The notes under the pieces are model-generated. The model made no database searches and was not told where the DNA came from. It saw only the letters and a program-made list of their open reading frames with translations. From assembly GCA_043766985.1 (NCBI GenBank), contig JAYUHM010000042.1, forward strand, positions 1 to 64,000: a stretch of DNA of 64,000 bases. Direction: 5' to 3'. Below, in pieces: positions 24,417-32,765 of this stretch. Both the position numbers and the translations under genes were made by a program. The DNA comes from JAAFIP01 sp043766985. GTDB taxonomy: Bacteria > Pseudomonadota > Gammaproteobacteria > Burkholderiales > Burkholderiaceae_C. The stretch's first letter is position 1; each line of letters opens with the position of its first letter.

Positions 24417-26111
24417 TTAGTCGTGGGCGTAAATGTCCACGTCTTTGGTTTCTTTGACGAAAATCATGCCGATGACAAACGTACCAGCAGCTACGATCAC
24501 GGGGTACCACAAGCCGTAGTAAATGTCACCCGTTGCAGCAACCATGGCGAATGCCGTGGTGGGCAGCAAGCCACCGAACCAGCCGTTACCGATATGGTAA
24601 GGCAAGCTCATGGAGGTGTAGCGAATGCGGGTGGGGAACATCTCCACTAGCATGGCGGCAATGGGGCCATACACCATGGTCACCAAAATCACCAAGTACA
24701 CGAGCAATGCCAAAACCATGCCTTTGTTCATGGCCTTGTCGTCGGCTTTGGCTGTCAGGCCAGCGGTCTTGGCAGCATCCAGGGTTGCTTTCTTGAATTC
24801 TGCAATGCCTTTGGCGCTTTCAGCTGAGAAGCCGTTGCGTTTGTCGTTCAGCGTCGCGTTAAGCGATGCAATTGTGGTGGTGCCAATCGTGATGCTCGCA
24901 ACACTGCCTGCAGGTCCTGCGACATTCTTGTACGGAATGAAGTTTTGCGCCAACACGCGCTTGGCCTGGTCGCACGAGCTGGTGAAGTCAATTTCACGCG
25001 CAATCGGGCTACCCTGGAACGAGCAAGTCGCTGGATCAGCCGTGACTGCGACGTCAGAGGCTGTCTGCGCTTTCTTGAGGCCCGGGTTGGAGTACTCCAT
25101 TAACATCGGGAAGACCGTGAAGTACGTTACTGCACCTAACAGGCAACCCAACATGATGATGGGCTTGCGGCCAATCTTGTCAGACAGCGAGCCGAACAGG
25201 ATAAAGAATGGCGTACCAATCACCAAAGCGGCTGCAATCAACAGGTTCGCTGTCGTGGTGTCTACTTTGGCAATCGTGGTCAGGAAGAACAGTGCATAAA
25301 ACTGTCCGGTGTACCAGACCACGGCTTGACCAGCTGTCAAACCCAGCAGGGCCAGAATCACGATTTTCAGGTTTTTCCATTGACCGAAAGATTCGGACAA
25401 AGGTGCCTTGGATGTTTTGCCTTCAGCCTTCATTTTCTGGAAAGCGGGTGACTCGTTCATGCTCAGGCGAATCCAGACGGATATGGCCAACAGCAGGATC
25501 GACACCAGGAACGGTACGCGCCAGCCCCAATCGGCAAAAGCCGCTTCGCCGACCGCGGTACGTACACCCAGAATCACCATCAACGACAGGAACAAGCCCA
25601 GCGTAGCGGTGGTTTGGATCCATGAGGTGTAAGCGCCGCGTTTGCCGTTGGGTGAGTGCTCGGCCACGTACGTTGCCGCACCGCCGTATTCACCACCCAG
25701 TGCCAAACCTTGCAGCATGCGCAGTGCCACCAGAATGACTGGGGCAGCGACGCCGATAGTGGCGTAGTTCGGTAGCAAACCGACGATGAAGGTCGCAGCG
25801 CCCATGATCAAGATGGTGATCAGGAAGGTGTACTTGCGGCCGATCATGTCGCCCAGGCGGCCAAACACCAGCGCGCCGAAAGGGCGCACCAGGAAGCCGG
25901 CTGCAAATGCGAGCAAGGCAAAAATATAGGCGGCTGAAGGGTCTAGACCCGAGAAAAACTGCTTCGCGATAATCGCGGCGAGTGAACCGTACAAATAAAA
26001 GTCATACCACTCAAAAACCGTACCGAGTGAAGAAGCGAAAATCACTTTCTTCTCTGTGGCGGTCATCGATGTACTAGCTGGCGCTGTTGATGCCATTGCT
26101 GCTGTTGCCAT
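24417..26111 (-). CDS. MHS-family MFS transporter (metabolite:H+ symporter)
   Basis: The protein has the MHS/MFS signatures FEWYDFYLYGSLAAI near residue 33, GRLGDMIGRKYTF near 83 and LSDKIGRKPIIML in the second half, consistent with 12 membrane helices. Between the mid-molecule helices lies a hydrophilic insertion of about 120 residues (roughly 340-455) with two cysteines (PATCSFQG and SSCDQAK) likely exposed to the periplasm. Related long members occur in Burkholderiales next to the general proline/betaine/shikimate transporter family. The ATG at 26111 has AGGAG ten bases upstream. The substrate is not known. Confidence 0.85.
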   Translation of the reverse strand: MATAAMASTAPASTSMTATEKKVIFASSLGTVFEWYDFYLYGSLAAIIAKQFFSGLDPSAAYIFALLAFAAGFLVRPFGALVFGRLGDMIGRKYTFLITILIMGAATFIVGLLPNYATIGVAAPVILVALRMLQGLALGGEYGGAATYVAEHSPNGKRGAYTSWIQTTATLGLFLSLMVILGVRTAVGEAAFADWGWRVPFLVSILLLAISVWIRLSMNESPAFQKMKAEGKTSKAPLSESFGQWKNLKIVILALLGLTAGQAVVWYTGQFYALFFLTTIAKVDTTTANLLIAAALVIGTPFFILFGSLSDKIGRKPIIMLGCLLGAVTYFTVFPMLMEYSNPGLKKAQTASDVAVTADPATCSFQGSPIAREIDFTSSCDQAKRVLAQNFIPYKNVAGPAGSVASITIGTTTIASLNATLNDKRNGFSAESAKGIAEFKKATLDAAKTAGLTAKADDKAMNKGMVLALLVYLVILVTMVYGPIAAMLVEMFPTRIRYTSMSLPYHIGNGWFGGLLPTTAFAMVAATGDIYYGLWYPVIVAAGTFVIGMIFVKETKDVDIYAHD

Positions 26112-26251
26112 GCGACAAGTCTCCTGCATTAAATAAGTCACACTCCGACGGAATGCGAAGCTTCGAATATCAAGCGAGGCACTGACCCTGCCCTGACGTG
26201 AAGCTTTTCACGTTCTTACAAGATTAGTAACAACCCTTAACAACAGTTTCA

Positions 26252-26908
26252 CTATGTGGTTTTACGGGTAACACCCAAGGGTAATCCCGCAGCATTGAGC
26301 CAAGCTGACTCGCAGAACCACGGGTCATCCATGAGGCGTTGGCGCAACATAGGCAGGGCGTCAACGCCCCAAAACACGTCTTGTTCAATCTGCATGCTGG
26401 GCACGCCAAAGATTTGTGACGCGATGGCGGTGTCGGTATTGGCTTTTAGCTGGGCTTTTACGTCGTCGTCGCTTGGCTGCCTGGCTGGCCGTAGCTGATC
26501 CGTCAGTGTGGCCAGCCGACCCGCATCTGACGCCTCTTCGCCAGTTGTCCACACATGGCGAAAAATCGTCTCTGCCACATAGCGGTTGCAGTGGCCATCT
26601 TGACCGCAAGCCACGGCCAAACGCAGCAACCCCAAGGGGTTAAAGGGGTGACTGGCCGGTGCTTGCATGGGCACGCTGTGCTGGCGCGCAAGCCATAGCA
26701 TTTGGCGGTAGGTCCAGGTGCGTTTGGGCGCAATTTCCGCAGGCCCGAGCTGGCCGTAATGGTTAAGCATGCCTGCGAACAATACCGGCTTGTAGGTGAC
26801 GTGGTAGCTCAGGCCCTGCAGGGCCAGCGGCAACCGCTCAAACGCCAAATACGCGTAGGGCGAAATAAAGTCGAGGTAAAAGGTGATGTGCTTCAAGCCA
26901 GGCCCCAT
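26252..26908 (-). CDS. 2-hydroxychromene-2-carboxylate isomerase/DsbA-like (GST kappa) protein
   Basis: The 218-residue thioredoxin-fold protein begins with ITFYLDFISPYAYLAFERLP, where Ser of ISPY replaces a CxxC motif, the pattern of the HCCA isomerase/GST-kappa family, which uses glutathione. The C-terminal strand is IFGVPSMQIEQDVFWGVDAL. In naphthalene catabolism such enzymes isomerise 2-hydroxychromene-2-carboxylate, but no naphthalene genes are here, so a general glutathione-dependent isomerase is equally likely. It follows the DUF1289 gene by 12 bases. Confidence 0.82.
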   Translation of the reverse strand: MGPGLKHITFYLDFISPYAYLAFERLPLALQGLSYHVTYKPVLFAGMLNHYGQLGPAEIAPKRTWTYRQMLWLARQHSVPMQAPASHPFNPLGLLRLAVACGQDGHCNRYVAETIFRHVWTTGEEASDAGRLATLTDQLRPARQPSDDDVKAQLKANTDTAIASQIFGVPSMQIEQDVFWGVDALPMLRQRLMDDPWFCESAWLNAAGLPLGVTRKTT

Positions 26909-26920
26909 GCGGATAGTGAT

Positions 26921-27121
26921 TTACGGGTTAGCCGGCGGTCTGGGCTGGGAAACCATGTCGATTTTGCGCTGCTCGATCAACGCCCACACCTGCTGCTTGC
27001 CGCTATCGCTCATGCGGCTCCACTCGATGATCTCGTCCATCGTGCGCCAACAGCCGTGGCACAAACCCGTGGGAGCGTCCATTTGGCATACCGAAGTGCA
27101 AGGTGAGGGTACAGAAGTCAT
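26921..27121 (-). CDS. DUF1289 small Cys-rich protein
   Basis: A 66-residue protein with the DUF1289 pattern SPCTSVCQMDAPTGLCHGCW followed by RTMDEIIEWSRMSD: four cysteines (CxxxC and CxxC) likely bind a metal. The Rossmann-free, compact domain is often encoded near housekeeping genes; its function is unknown. It is probably co-transcribed with the downstream isomerase gene. Confidence 0.85.
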   Translation of the reverse strand: MTSVPSPCTSVCQMDAPTGLCHGCWRTMDEIIEWSRMSDSGKQQVWALIEQRKIDMVSQPRPPANP

Positions 27122-27142
27122 TTATACAAACACTTTAGAGCG

Positions 27143-27186
27143 TTAGCCCAATAGAGCACGGCACGAGCAGCTATTATATTCATAGC
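27143..27186. repeat. dispersed 42-bp repeat, intergenic after mvaB
   Basis: Reverse orientation: TTAGCCCAATAGAGCACGGC then ACGAGCAGCTATTATA. It occupies most of the 68-base space between mvaB and the DUF1289 gene. Confidence 0.75.
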
Positions 27187-27189
27187 GCA

Positions 27190-28101
27190 TCATATCGAAG
27201 TGCGTTTATTCAACAAGGCGGTGGCCGCGCGCGACTGCGGCTTGCGCTGCAAATGGTCGCTGATGAATTTACCTGCGTCGATCAGCTTGTCCAAGTCAAT
27301 ACCGGTCTCAATGCCCATGCCGTGCAGCATGTAGACCACGTCTTCGGTCGCCACGTTGCCAGTGGCGCCCTTGGCATACGGGCAACCGCCCAGGCCCGCC
27401 ACAGAGGCGTCGTACTGCCACACGCCCATCTCCAGAGCGATCAGCGTGTTGGCCAGCGCTTGGCCGTAGGTGTCGTGGAAATGGCCCGACACATCATCGA
27501 TAGCGTAATGCTTCAGCGTGGCTTCTATGGCAGCCTGCACCTTGCGCGGCGTGCCTACGCCGATGGTGTCTGCCACGCCCACGTGTTGCACGCCAATGCC
27601 CTTCATCAGCCCTGCCAGGTAGCCCACACGCTCGGGCGGCACCTCGCCTTCGTAGGGGCAGCCCACGGTGCAACTCATGGCGCCGCGCACATAAATGCCT
27701 GCGGCCCGGGCTGCTGCGACCACGGGCGCAAAGCGCTCAATACTCTCTGCGATGGAGCAGTTGATATTGCGCTGGCTAAAGGCCTCACTGGCAGCGGCAA
27801 AGACCACTATCTCATCGGGTTTGGACGGCAAAGCGGCTTCAAACCCTTGCATATTTGGCGTCAGCACGCTGTAGCGCACGCCGCTTTGGCGCGTGATGCC
27901 CGCCATCACTTGGGCATTGTCTGCCATCTGCGGCACCCATTTGGGCGACACAAAACTGGTGACTTCGATTTCCTTGAGCCCCGCACCTTGCAGCATGTGC
28001 ACGAGCTGAATTTTTACCTGTGCAGGGACAGGTTGTTTTTCGTTTTGCAGGCCATCGCGCGGGCCTACATCTACCAGCTTCACTTTTGCGGGGTATCGCA
28101 T
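27190..28101 (-). CDS. mvaB: hydroxymethylglutaryl-CoA lyase
   Basis: The enzyme splits HMG-CoA into acetyl-CoA and acetoacetate, the last step of leucine degradation. Motifs are VDVGPRDGLQNEKQPVP (residues 10-26), EVTSFVSPKWVPQMAD, and the catalytic cysteine loop near GGLGGCPYAKGATGNVATED (about residue 260). Length 303 is typical. The ATG at 28101 follows the stop of the ghrA-like gene by two bases. It is the last gene of the liu cluster in this window and corresponds to liuE. Confidence 0.95.
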   Translation of the reverse strand: MRYPAKVKLVDVGPRDGLQNEKQPVPAQVKIQLVHMLQGAGLKEIEVTSFVSPKWVPQMADNAQVMAGITRQSGVRYSVLTPNMQGFEAALPSKPDEIVVFAAASEAFSQRNINCSIAESIERFAPVVAAARAAGIYVRGAMSCTVGCPYEGEVPPERVGYLAGLMKGIGVQHVGVADTIGVGTPRKVQAAIEATLKHYAIDDVSGHFHDTYGQALANTLIALEMGVWQYDASVAGLGGCPYAKGATGNVATEDVVYMLHGMGIETGIDLDKLIDAGKFISDHLQRKPQSRAATALLNKRTSI

Positions 28102-28103
28102 GA

Positions 28104-29024
28104 TCAATAACCTTTATCTCTGTCTACCACGCCCACTACAGCTTGACCACTGTGCATGGCGAGCATCTTGCGCGCCATCTGCGCAATGCTCTCATCGCGC
28201 AAAGTGCGGGCTGACGTATGGGGCGTCACGGTGATTTTCGGATGTTTCCAGAAAGCGTGCTCGGCAGGCAGTGGCTCTTGCCTGAAGACATCCAATGTGG
28301 CGCCCGCCAGGTGGCCGCTGTCCAGCAGGGCCAGCAAGTCGTCGTCCACCACATGCGCGCCCCGCGCGACGTTGATGACGTAGCCGCCGCTGTGCAATAG
28401 CCCTAAGCTGCGGTGGTTCAAAATATTCTCGGTTTGCGCGGTAAGCGGCAGCAGGCACACCAGCACTTTGCACTGGCGCAGAAAGTCATCCAGCTGATCG
28501 GCGCCGTGCCAGCAACGCACACCTTCTATGTGCTTAGCGCCAAGGCTCCAGCCAAGCACGGGAAAGTCAAATACCGCCAACGACTTGGCCACGCGCTGGC
28601 CCAGCACGCCCAGGCCCAGCACGCCGACCGGAAAATCCTCCCGGCTGCGCGGTTTGCGAAACGACCACTTGCCGGCGCGGGTGTCTGCCTCGTAGCCGTC
28701 GAACTCGCGGAAGTGGCGAACGACGGCGTGGCACACATACTCTGCCATTTGCACCGACATGCCAGCATCGTCCAGACGCACGATGTGGGTGCTGGGGGGC
28801 ACACGCAGCTTGAGCAGGGCATCCACACCCGCACCGGTATTGAACACCGCCTTCAGCGCGGGCTGCTCGTCAAAAAACTGCTGCGGTGGCGCCCACACTA
28901 CCGCGTAGTCGGCCTGCGGCGCACCAGGCTGCCACAGGGACACCTCGGCTTGCGGCAACGCGGCGCGCAGACCGTCCAGCCAAGGTTGGGGCTTGGTGTC
29001 AGCACAGCAATAGGTAATGCGCAT
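28104..29024 (-). CDS. ghrA: glyoxylate/hydroxypyruvate reductase A-like 2-hydroxyacid dehydrogenase
   Basis: A D-2-hydroxyacid dehydrogenase of the GhrA group: VFNTGAGVDALLKLRVP near residue 60, NAD(P)-binding GVLGLGVLGQRVAKSL near 134, YVINVARGAHVVDDDLLALL near 225 and the catalytic His segment KHPKITVTPHTSA near 270. It reduces glyoxylate or hydroxypyruvate. It lies between liuD and mvaB with gaps of 2-4 bases, so it belongs to the operon although it is not part of the classical leucine pathway; perhaps it removes a 2-oxo acid side product. Confidence 0.88.
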   Translation of the reverse strand: MRITYCCADTKPQPWLDGLRAALPQAEVSLWQPGAPQADYAVVWAPPQQFFDEQPALKAVFNTGAGVDALLKLRVPPSTHIVRLDDAGMSVQMAEYVCHAVVRHFREFDGYEADTRAGKWSFRKPRSREDFPVGVLGLGVLGQRVAKSLAVFDFPVLGWSLGAKHIEGVRCWHGADQLDDFLRQCKVLVCLLPLTAQTENILNHRSLGLLHSGGYVINVARGAHVVDDDLLALLDSGHLAGATLDVFRQEPLPAEHAFWKHPKITVTPHTSARTLRDESIAQMARKMLAMHSGQAVVGVVDRDKGY

Positions 29025-29028
29025 GGGT

Positions 29029-31080
29029 CTACGCAGCCAGTGTCAATAACTCCGCGCCCTCGGCCACTTGGTCACCGGGTGCATACAGCAGCTCGGCGAC
29101 CATGCCGTCTTTAGGCGCGGCTATGGTGTGCTCCATCTTCATGGCCTCCATCACGGCCAGGGCTTGCCCGGCTTTGACAGCATCGCCTGGCTTGACCGCG
29201 AACGAGACCACCTTGCCGGGCATGGGCGCCGTTAACCGGCCCGCTGCTGCATGGCTAAAGGCCACCTGCAAGAAGGGATCTATTGCAATAATTTTAGTAG
29301 CAGCTTGTGCACTAAATAGATGGACTTCAATGCCTTTTGGCACCGCAAGTGCGTAGGCATGCACTTCAGCGCGCCGCCCGGCAAACTCCACGGTGGTCGC
29401 ACCCGTCGATGCGTTGCGGCTAAAGCTGAATGCACCTGCCGTAGCCTCTGCACCGGTGCTTTGGCCATTCACTTGCAACTGCAGGGCGCCACCGTGCAGA
29501 TAGGTCAGCTCGGCCGCGGCTGGCTGGTCATGGAATTCGTACCTAAAGCTGCGCGTGTGCACACCGTAGGCACGCCAACCGTCGCGGCGGCTAAACGGAT
29601 CTGCCGTTTGCAGGGCACGCTCCGCTATTAATATATGAGCGATTTGTGCTGCTATCGCTTGGGCTAGGCCAACTTTTTCTTGATGAAACAGCACTTTTTC
29701 TTCGCGCGGGATCAGCGCCGTGTCTAAGTTGGCCTTCACAAAGGATGGGCTTTGCACCACGTGGCGAAGAAACTGCACATTGGTGTTCAAACCAACAATA
29801 TGGGTTTGCGCCAACGCTTTGTCCAGCTTGGCCAACGCCTCCTCGCGCGTGGCACCATGCACGATAAGCTTGGCGATCATCGAGTCGTAGAAAGGGGAGA
29901 TGGCGTCACCCTGGCGCACGCCGTCGTCTATGCGAACGTCAGATCTTGCAAAGGCGGTGTGCGCAGGCTTGGCGTACACATGCAGTGTACCCGTCGCTGG
30001 CAAAAAGTTATTGTCCGGGTTCTCTGCACATATACGCGCCTCAATGGCGTGGCCCGTGATGCGCAATTGGTCTTGCATCAAGGGCAGCTTTTCGCCCGAT
30101 GCCACACGCAATTGCCACTCCACCAAGTCGAGGCCCGTAATCGCCTCGGTTACCGGGTGCTCTACCTGCAAGCGCGTGTTCATCTCCATAAAGAAGAAGT
30201 TCATCTCACCACCGGGTTTTTGCTCTACGATGAACTCCACCGTACCCGCGCCTTGGTAGTGCACCGCCCTGGCGGCAGCCACTGCCGCCGCGCCCATCTG
30301 CTCACGCATGGCCTGGGTCATGCCGGGTGCGGGCGCTTCTTCCAGCACCTTTTGGTGGCGCCGCTGCACGCTGCAATCACGCTCAAACAGGTACACGTAG
30401 TTGCCATGCGCATCGCCAAACACCTGTATTTCAATATGCCGTGGGCGTTGCACATATTTTTCAATCAACACCGCATCGTCGCCAAAGCTGTTGATGGCTT
30501 CGCGTTTGCAGCTTTGCAATGCGGCGTCAAAGTCTTCTGATTTATCGACAGCGCGCATGCCTTTGCCACCACCGCCGGCGCTGGCCTTGATCAACACCGG
30601 GTAGCCTATGGCATCGGCTTCTTTCTTCAGCAGCGCGGCATCCTGGTTGGCGCCGTGGTAGCCGGGCACCAGGGGTACACCGGCCTTTTCCATCAACTGT
30701 TTGGACTCGGCCTTCAAGCCCATGGCTTTGATGGCCGAGGGCGGCGGGCCGATAAACACCAGCCCCGCATCGGCACAGGCCTGCGCAAACTCCTCGTTCT
30801 CGCTTAAAAATCCATAGCCGGGGTGAATCGCCTGCGCGCCGGTTGCCTTGGCCGCCGCAATGATGGCTTGCCAGCGCAGGTAGCTGTCTTTGGGCGCATT
30901 GCCACCGCTGTCGCTGCCCTCCAGGCCAATGCTGATGGCTTCGTCGCATGCAGAGACGTGCTTGGCGTGCGCATCCGACGTCGAATAAACGGCTACCGTC
31001 TTTATAGCTAGTCGTGCACAGGTGGCGGCGACACGGCAGGCAATCTCCCCCCGATTTGCAATCAATACTTTGTTAAACAC
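29029..31080 (-). CDS. liuD: methylcrotonyl-CoA carboxylase biotin-containing alpha subunit
   Basis: Biotin carboxylase domain at residues 1-450 (MFNKVLIANRGEIACRV; ATP-grasp KASAGGGGKGMRAVD; FIVEQKPGGEMNFFFMEMN) and a C-terminal biotinyl domain with AMKMEHT, biotin-lysine near 648. With LiuB it carboxylates 3-methylcrotonyl-CoA. The start is GTG at 31080, with GGGAG seven bases upstream; the last codons of a 40-residue upstream frame overlap it. Length 683 is typical. Two dispersed-repeat copies lie in the variable linker between the carboxylase and biotinyl domains. General acyl-CoA carboxylase activity is the alternative, but the neighbours favour MCC. Confidence 0.93.
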   Translation of the reverse strand: MFNKVLIANRGEIACRVAATCARLAIKTVAVYSTSDAHAKHVSACDEAISIGLEGSDSGGNAPKDSYLRWQAIIAAAKATGAQAIHPGYGFLSENEEFAQACADAGLVFIGPPPSAIKAMGLKAESKQLMEKAGVPLVPGYHGANQDAALLKKEADAIGYPVLIKASAGGGGKGMRAVDKSEDFDAALQSCKREAINSFGDDAVLIEKYVQRPRHIEIQVFGDAHGNYVYLFERDCSVQRRHQKVLEEAPAPGMTQAMREQMGAAAVAAARAVHYQGAGTVEFIVEQKPGGEMNFFFMEMNTRLQVEHPVTEAITGLDLVEWQLRVASGEKLPLMQDQLRITGHAIEARICAENPDNNFLPATGTLHVYAKPAHTAFARSDVRIDDGVRQGDAISPFYDSMIAKLIVHGATREEALAKLDKALAQTHIVGLNTNVQFLRHVVQSPSFVKANLDTALIPREEKVLFHQEKVGLAQAIAAQIAHILIAERALQTADPFSRRDGWRAYGVHTRSFRYEFHDQPAAAELTYLHGGALQLQVNGQSTGAEATAGAFSFSRNASTGATTVEFAGRRAEVHAYALAVPKGIEVHLFSAQAATKIIAIDPFLQVAFSHAAAGRLTAPMPGKVVSFAVKPGDAVKAGQALAVMEAMKMEHTIAAPKDGMVAELLYAPGDQVAEGAELLTLAA
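29281..29322 (-). repeat. dispersed 42-bp repeat, in frame inside liuD (copy 1)
   Basis: Reverse on the coding strand: AGTGCACAAGCTGCTACTAA; translated as FSAQAATKIIAID, the same phase as the rlmJ copy. Confidence 0.65.
29627..29671 (-). repeat. dispersed 42-bp repeat, in frame inside liuD (copy 2)
   Basis: Reverse on the coding strand: TAGCCCAAGCGATAGCAGCA followed by CAAATCGC; translated as LAQAIAAQIAHILIAE. More degenerate than copy 1. Confidence 0.45.
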
Positions 31081-31195
31081 GCGCTAACTCCCGTCGTTCC
31101 AGCCAAGCAGCGACTGCTGCAAAAATAAAATAAATCACCAAACCCAATACCCGATGGGAGCCTACCAGACTGGCGCTGTAGTGGCCTACAAACAT
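31073..31195 (-). pseudogene. 40-residue remnant of a MFVGHY-type membrane protein, overlapping liuD start
   Basis: AAGG lies seven bases before an ATG at 31195 that opens MFVGHYSASLVGSHRVLG, then LVIYFIFAAVAAWLERR, ending in TAA eight bases inside liuD. MFVGHY at the N-terminus and a final helix before basic residues are hallmarks I recall from a family of roughly 200-residue membrane proteins, so this looks like an in-frame internal deletion keeping both ends. It begins three bases after the DUF4126 stop, so it is translated in line with the operon and may couple DUF4126 to liuD. Confidence 0.5.
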
Positions 31196-31198
31196 GCG

Positions 31199-31909
31199 TC
31201 AGCCTTGCAGTGGCGCGGGTGCGCCGCTGAAAAATGCGGCAACGCGGGCCAGCGCCGCTTTAAGGAACTTGATCAGCACCACAATCAGCAGCACCGACAA
31301 CGCCAGCACAATGCACAGCACAACGCCAAACACCAAGGGGTGGTTGGTGGCCAGCCACATCATGCCCATCACGCCGCCTTCTTCGGCCAGGCTCATGGCC
31401 ACGTTGCTGAACGGTTCGGGCGAGGTGTTGATGGCGGCGCGGGTGGTGGCTTTGGTGGCGTGCGCAGTAGCTGCCAAGGTGCCGCCCAGCAAACCGGCCA
31501 CCATGCCCATGGTGGCGCTGTCGGCGCCAAACACGCCCGCCGCCAGCGCCGCACCGGCTGGCACACGGATGACGGTGTGAACCATGTCCCACAGCGAATC
31601 CACGCCCGGAATTTTATCGGCAAAAAACTCGACGAACAACATGGCCCCGCTACCTGCCAACATAGCCGGATGCTGCAATACATGCAGCCCGCCGGGCAGG
31701 GGAATCAGCCCCATATAACCCGCCAGGCCGGTGATAAACACCACCAGATACAAACGGATGCCGCTGGCCCAGCCCAGCGCTGCGGCCAAGGCCGCCAAAC
31801 CAGCCATGTCCATACCGCCAAGGGCCTTGCCCGCCGTGCCCGCCACGTCGCCGCCGCTGGCGAACAAGCCAGAGAACCAGTGCTGCAAATAGGGAAGAAT
31901 GTTGTCCAT
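31199..31909 (-). CDS. DUF4126 domain membrane protein
   Basis: A 236-residue protein with about five membrane segments: LAALAAALGWASGIRLYLVV (near 38-57), VFITGLAGYMGLI, a Gly/Ala-rich helix MGMVAGLLGGTLAATAHATK near 135, and a C-terminal VVLCIVLALSVLLIVVLIKF. DUF4126 proteins have no established function. A good 8-gene neighbourhood context (between liuC and liuD) suggests co-expression with leucine catabolism, but not a direct role. Confidence 0.8.
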   Translation of the reverse strand: MDNILPYLQHWFSGLFASGGDVAGTAGKALGGMDMAGLAALAAALGWASGIRLYLVVFITGLAGYMGLIPLPGGLHVLQHPAMLAGSGAMLFVEFFADKIPGVDSLWDMVHTVIRVPAGAALAAGVFGADSATMGMVAGLLGGTLAATAHATKATTRAAINTSPEPFSNVAMSLAEEGGVMGMMWLATNHPLVFGVVLCIVLALSVLLIVVLIKFLKAALARVAAFFSGAPAPLQG

Positions 31910-31946
31910 AAAGACTCCTTCGGGTGGGGGTTGCGCGCCGTAGCGG

Positions 31947-32744
31947 CTAGCCCAGCCAGCTCGGTTTGCGCTTTTGCAAGAACGACGATACCCCTTCTTT
32001 GCCCTGCGCGCTAGAACGGATATCGGCTATACCTGCAACGGTGGCGTCGATCAACGGTTGACTGATTGGCCGCTCGGCCACGTCCTGCACCAACTTTTTG
32101 CACACTTTGACGGCATTCGGGCTGGCAAGGCACAGCGCGGTGGTGATCTCGGCCACCTTTGCGTCCAGCTGGTCGGCGCTGACCACCTCGTGCACATAGC
32201 CTATGCGCAAGGCCTCGGCGGCGGAAAAGCGCTCCGCAGTCAAAAAATACCGATGGGCAGCGCGCGCACCCATGGCGCGAATCACGTACGGGCTGATGGT
32301 CGCGGGGATCAGCCCCAGCTTGACCTCGCTGAGGCAGTAGTTGGCCGTATCCACCGACACCGCGATATCGCAGGCGGCCACCAGGCCCATACCGCCCGCG
32401 TAAGCGTCGCCCTGCACGCGCACTACCGTCGGCTTGGGGCATTCGTACATCACGCGCAGCATCTCAGCCAGCTTGGCCGCGTCGGCCAAATTCTCGCTGG
32501 GCGAGTAGTCGGCCATCTTGCGCATCCAGTTCAGGTCTGCACCAGCGCAAAAGGCCGTGCCCTCGGCGGCCAGCACGATGCAGCGCACGTCGTCTCGTTG
32601 GCCCAGCTCAGCGAAGGCGGCAGTGACCTCAGCGATCACGCTGTCGTTAAACGCGTTGCGCACCTCGGGGCGGTTCAGCGTGATACGCCCGATCATGTCT
32701 TGCACGTGGATGCGCAGCGTGGGTAAGTTTGGGTTGGAGCTCAT
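31947..32744 (-). CDS. liuC: enoyl-CoA hydratase, probably methylglutaconyl-CoA hydratase
   Basis: Crotonase-fold enzyme: ITLNRPEVRNAFND at residues 20-33, the CoA-binding AEGTAFCAGADLNWMRKMAD near 60-79, VQGDAYAGGMGLVAACDIAV near 110 and the catalytic-Glu strand LSEVKLGLIPATISPYV near 137. ADLNWM and the SEVKLGLIPA region are typical of 3-methylglutaconyl-CoA hydratases (LiuC/AUH), the step between MCC and HMG-CoA lyase. Length 265 is normal. Confidence 0.9.
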   Translation of the reverse strand: MSSNPNLPTLRIHVQDMIGRITLNRPEVRNAFNDSVIAEVTAAFAELGQRDDVRCIVLAAEGTAFCAGADLNWMRKMADYSPSENLADAAKLAEMLRVMYECPKPTVVRVQGDAYAGGMGLVAACDIAVSVDTANYCLSEVKLGLIPATISPYVIRAMGARAAHRYFLTAERFSAAEALRIGYVHEVVSADQLDAKVAEITTALCLASPNAVKVCKKLVQDVAERPISQPLIDATVAGIADIRSSAQGKEGVSSFLQKRKPSWLG

Positions 32745-32765
32745 GTCGTAGGTGCTTTATTCAAT

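Noticed and set aside
26196..26213. Hairpin ACGTGAA/TTCACGT between the isomerase and MFS genes
   Set aside because: Short stem with no T run on the relevant strand; not convincing as terminator or operator.
30999..31021. Repeat-like TATAGCTAGTCGTGCAC near the liuD start
   Set aside because: It encodes a conserved part of the biotin carboxylase (RLAIKTVAVYS) and only eight to ten bases match the repeat core.
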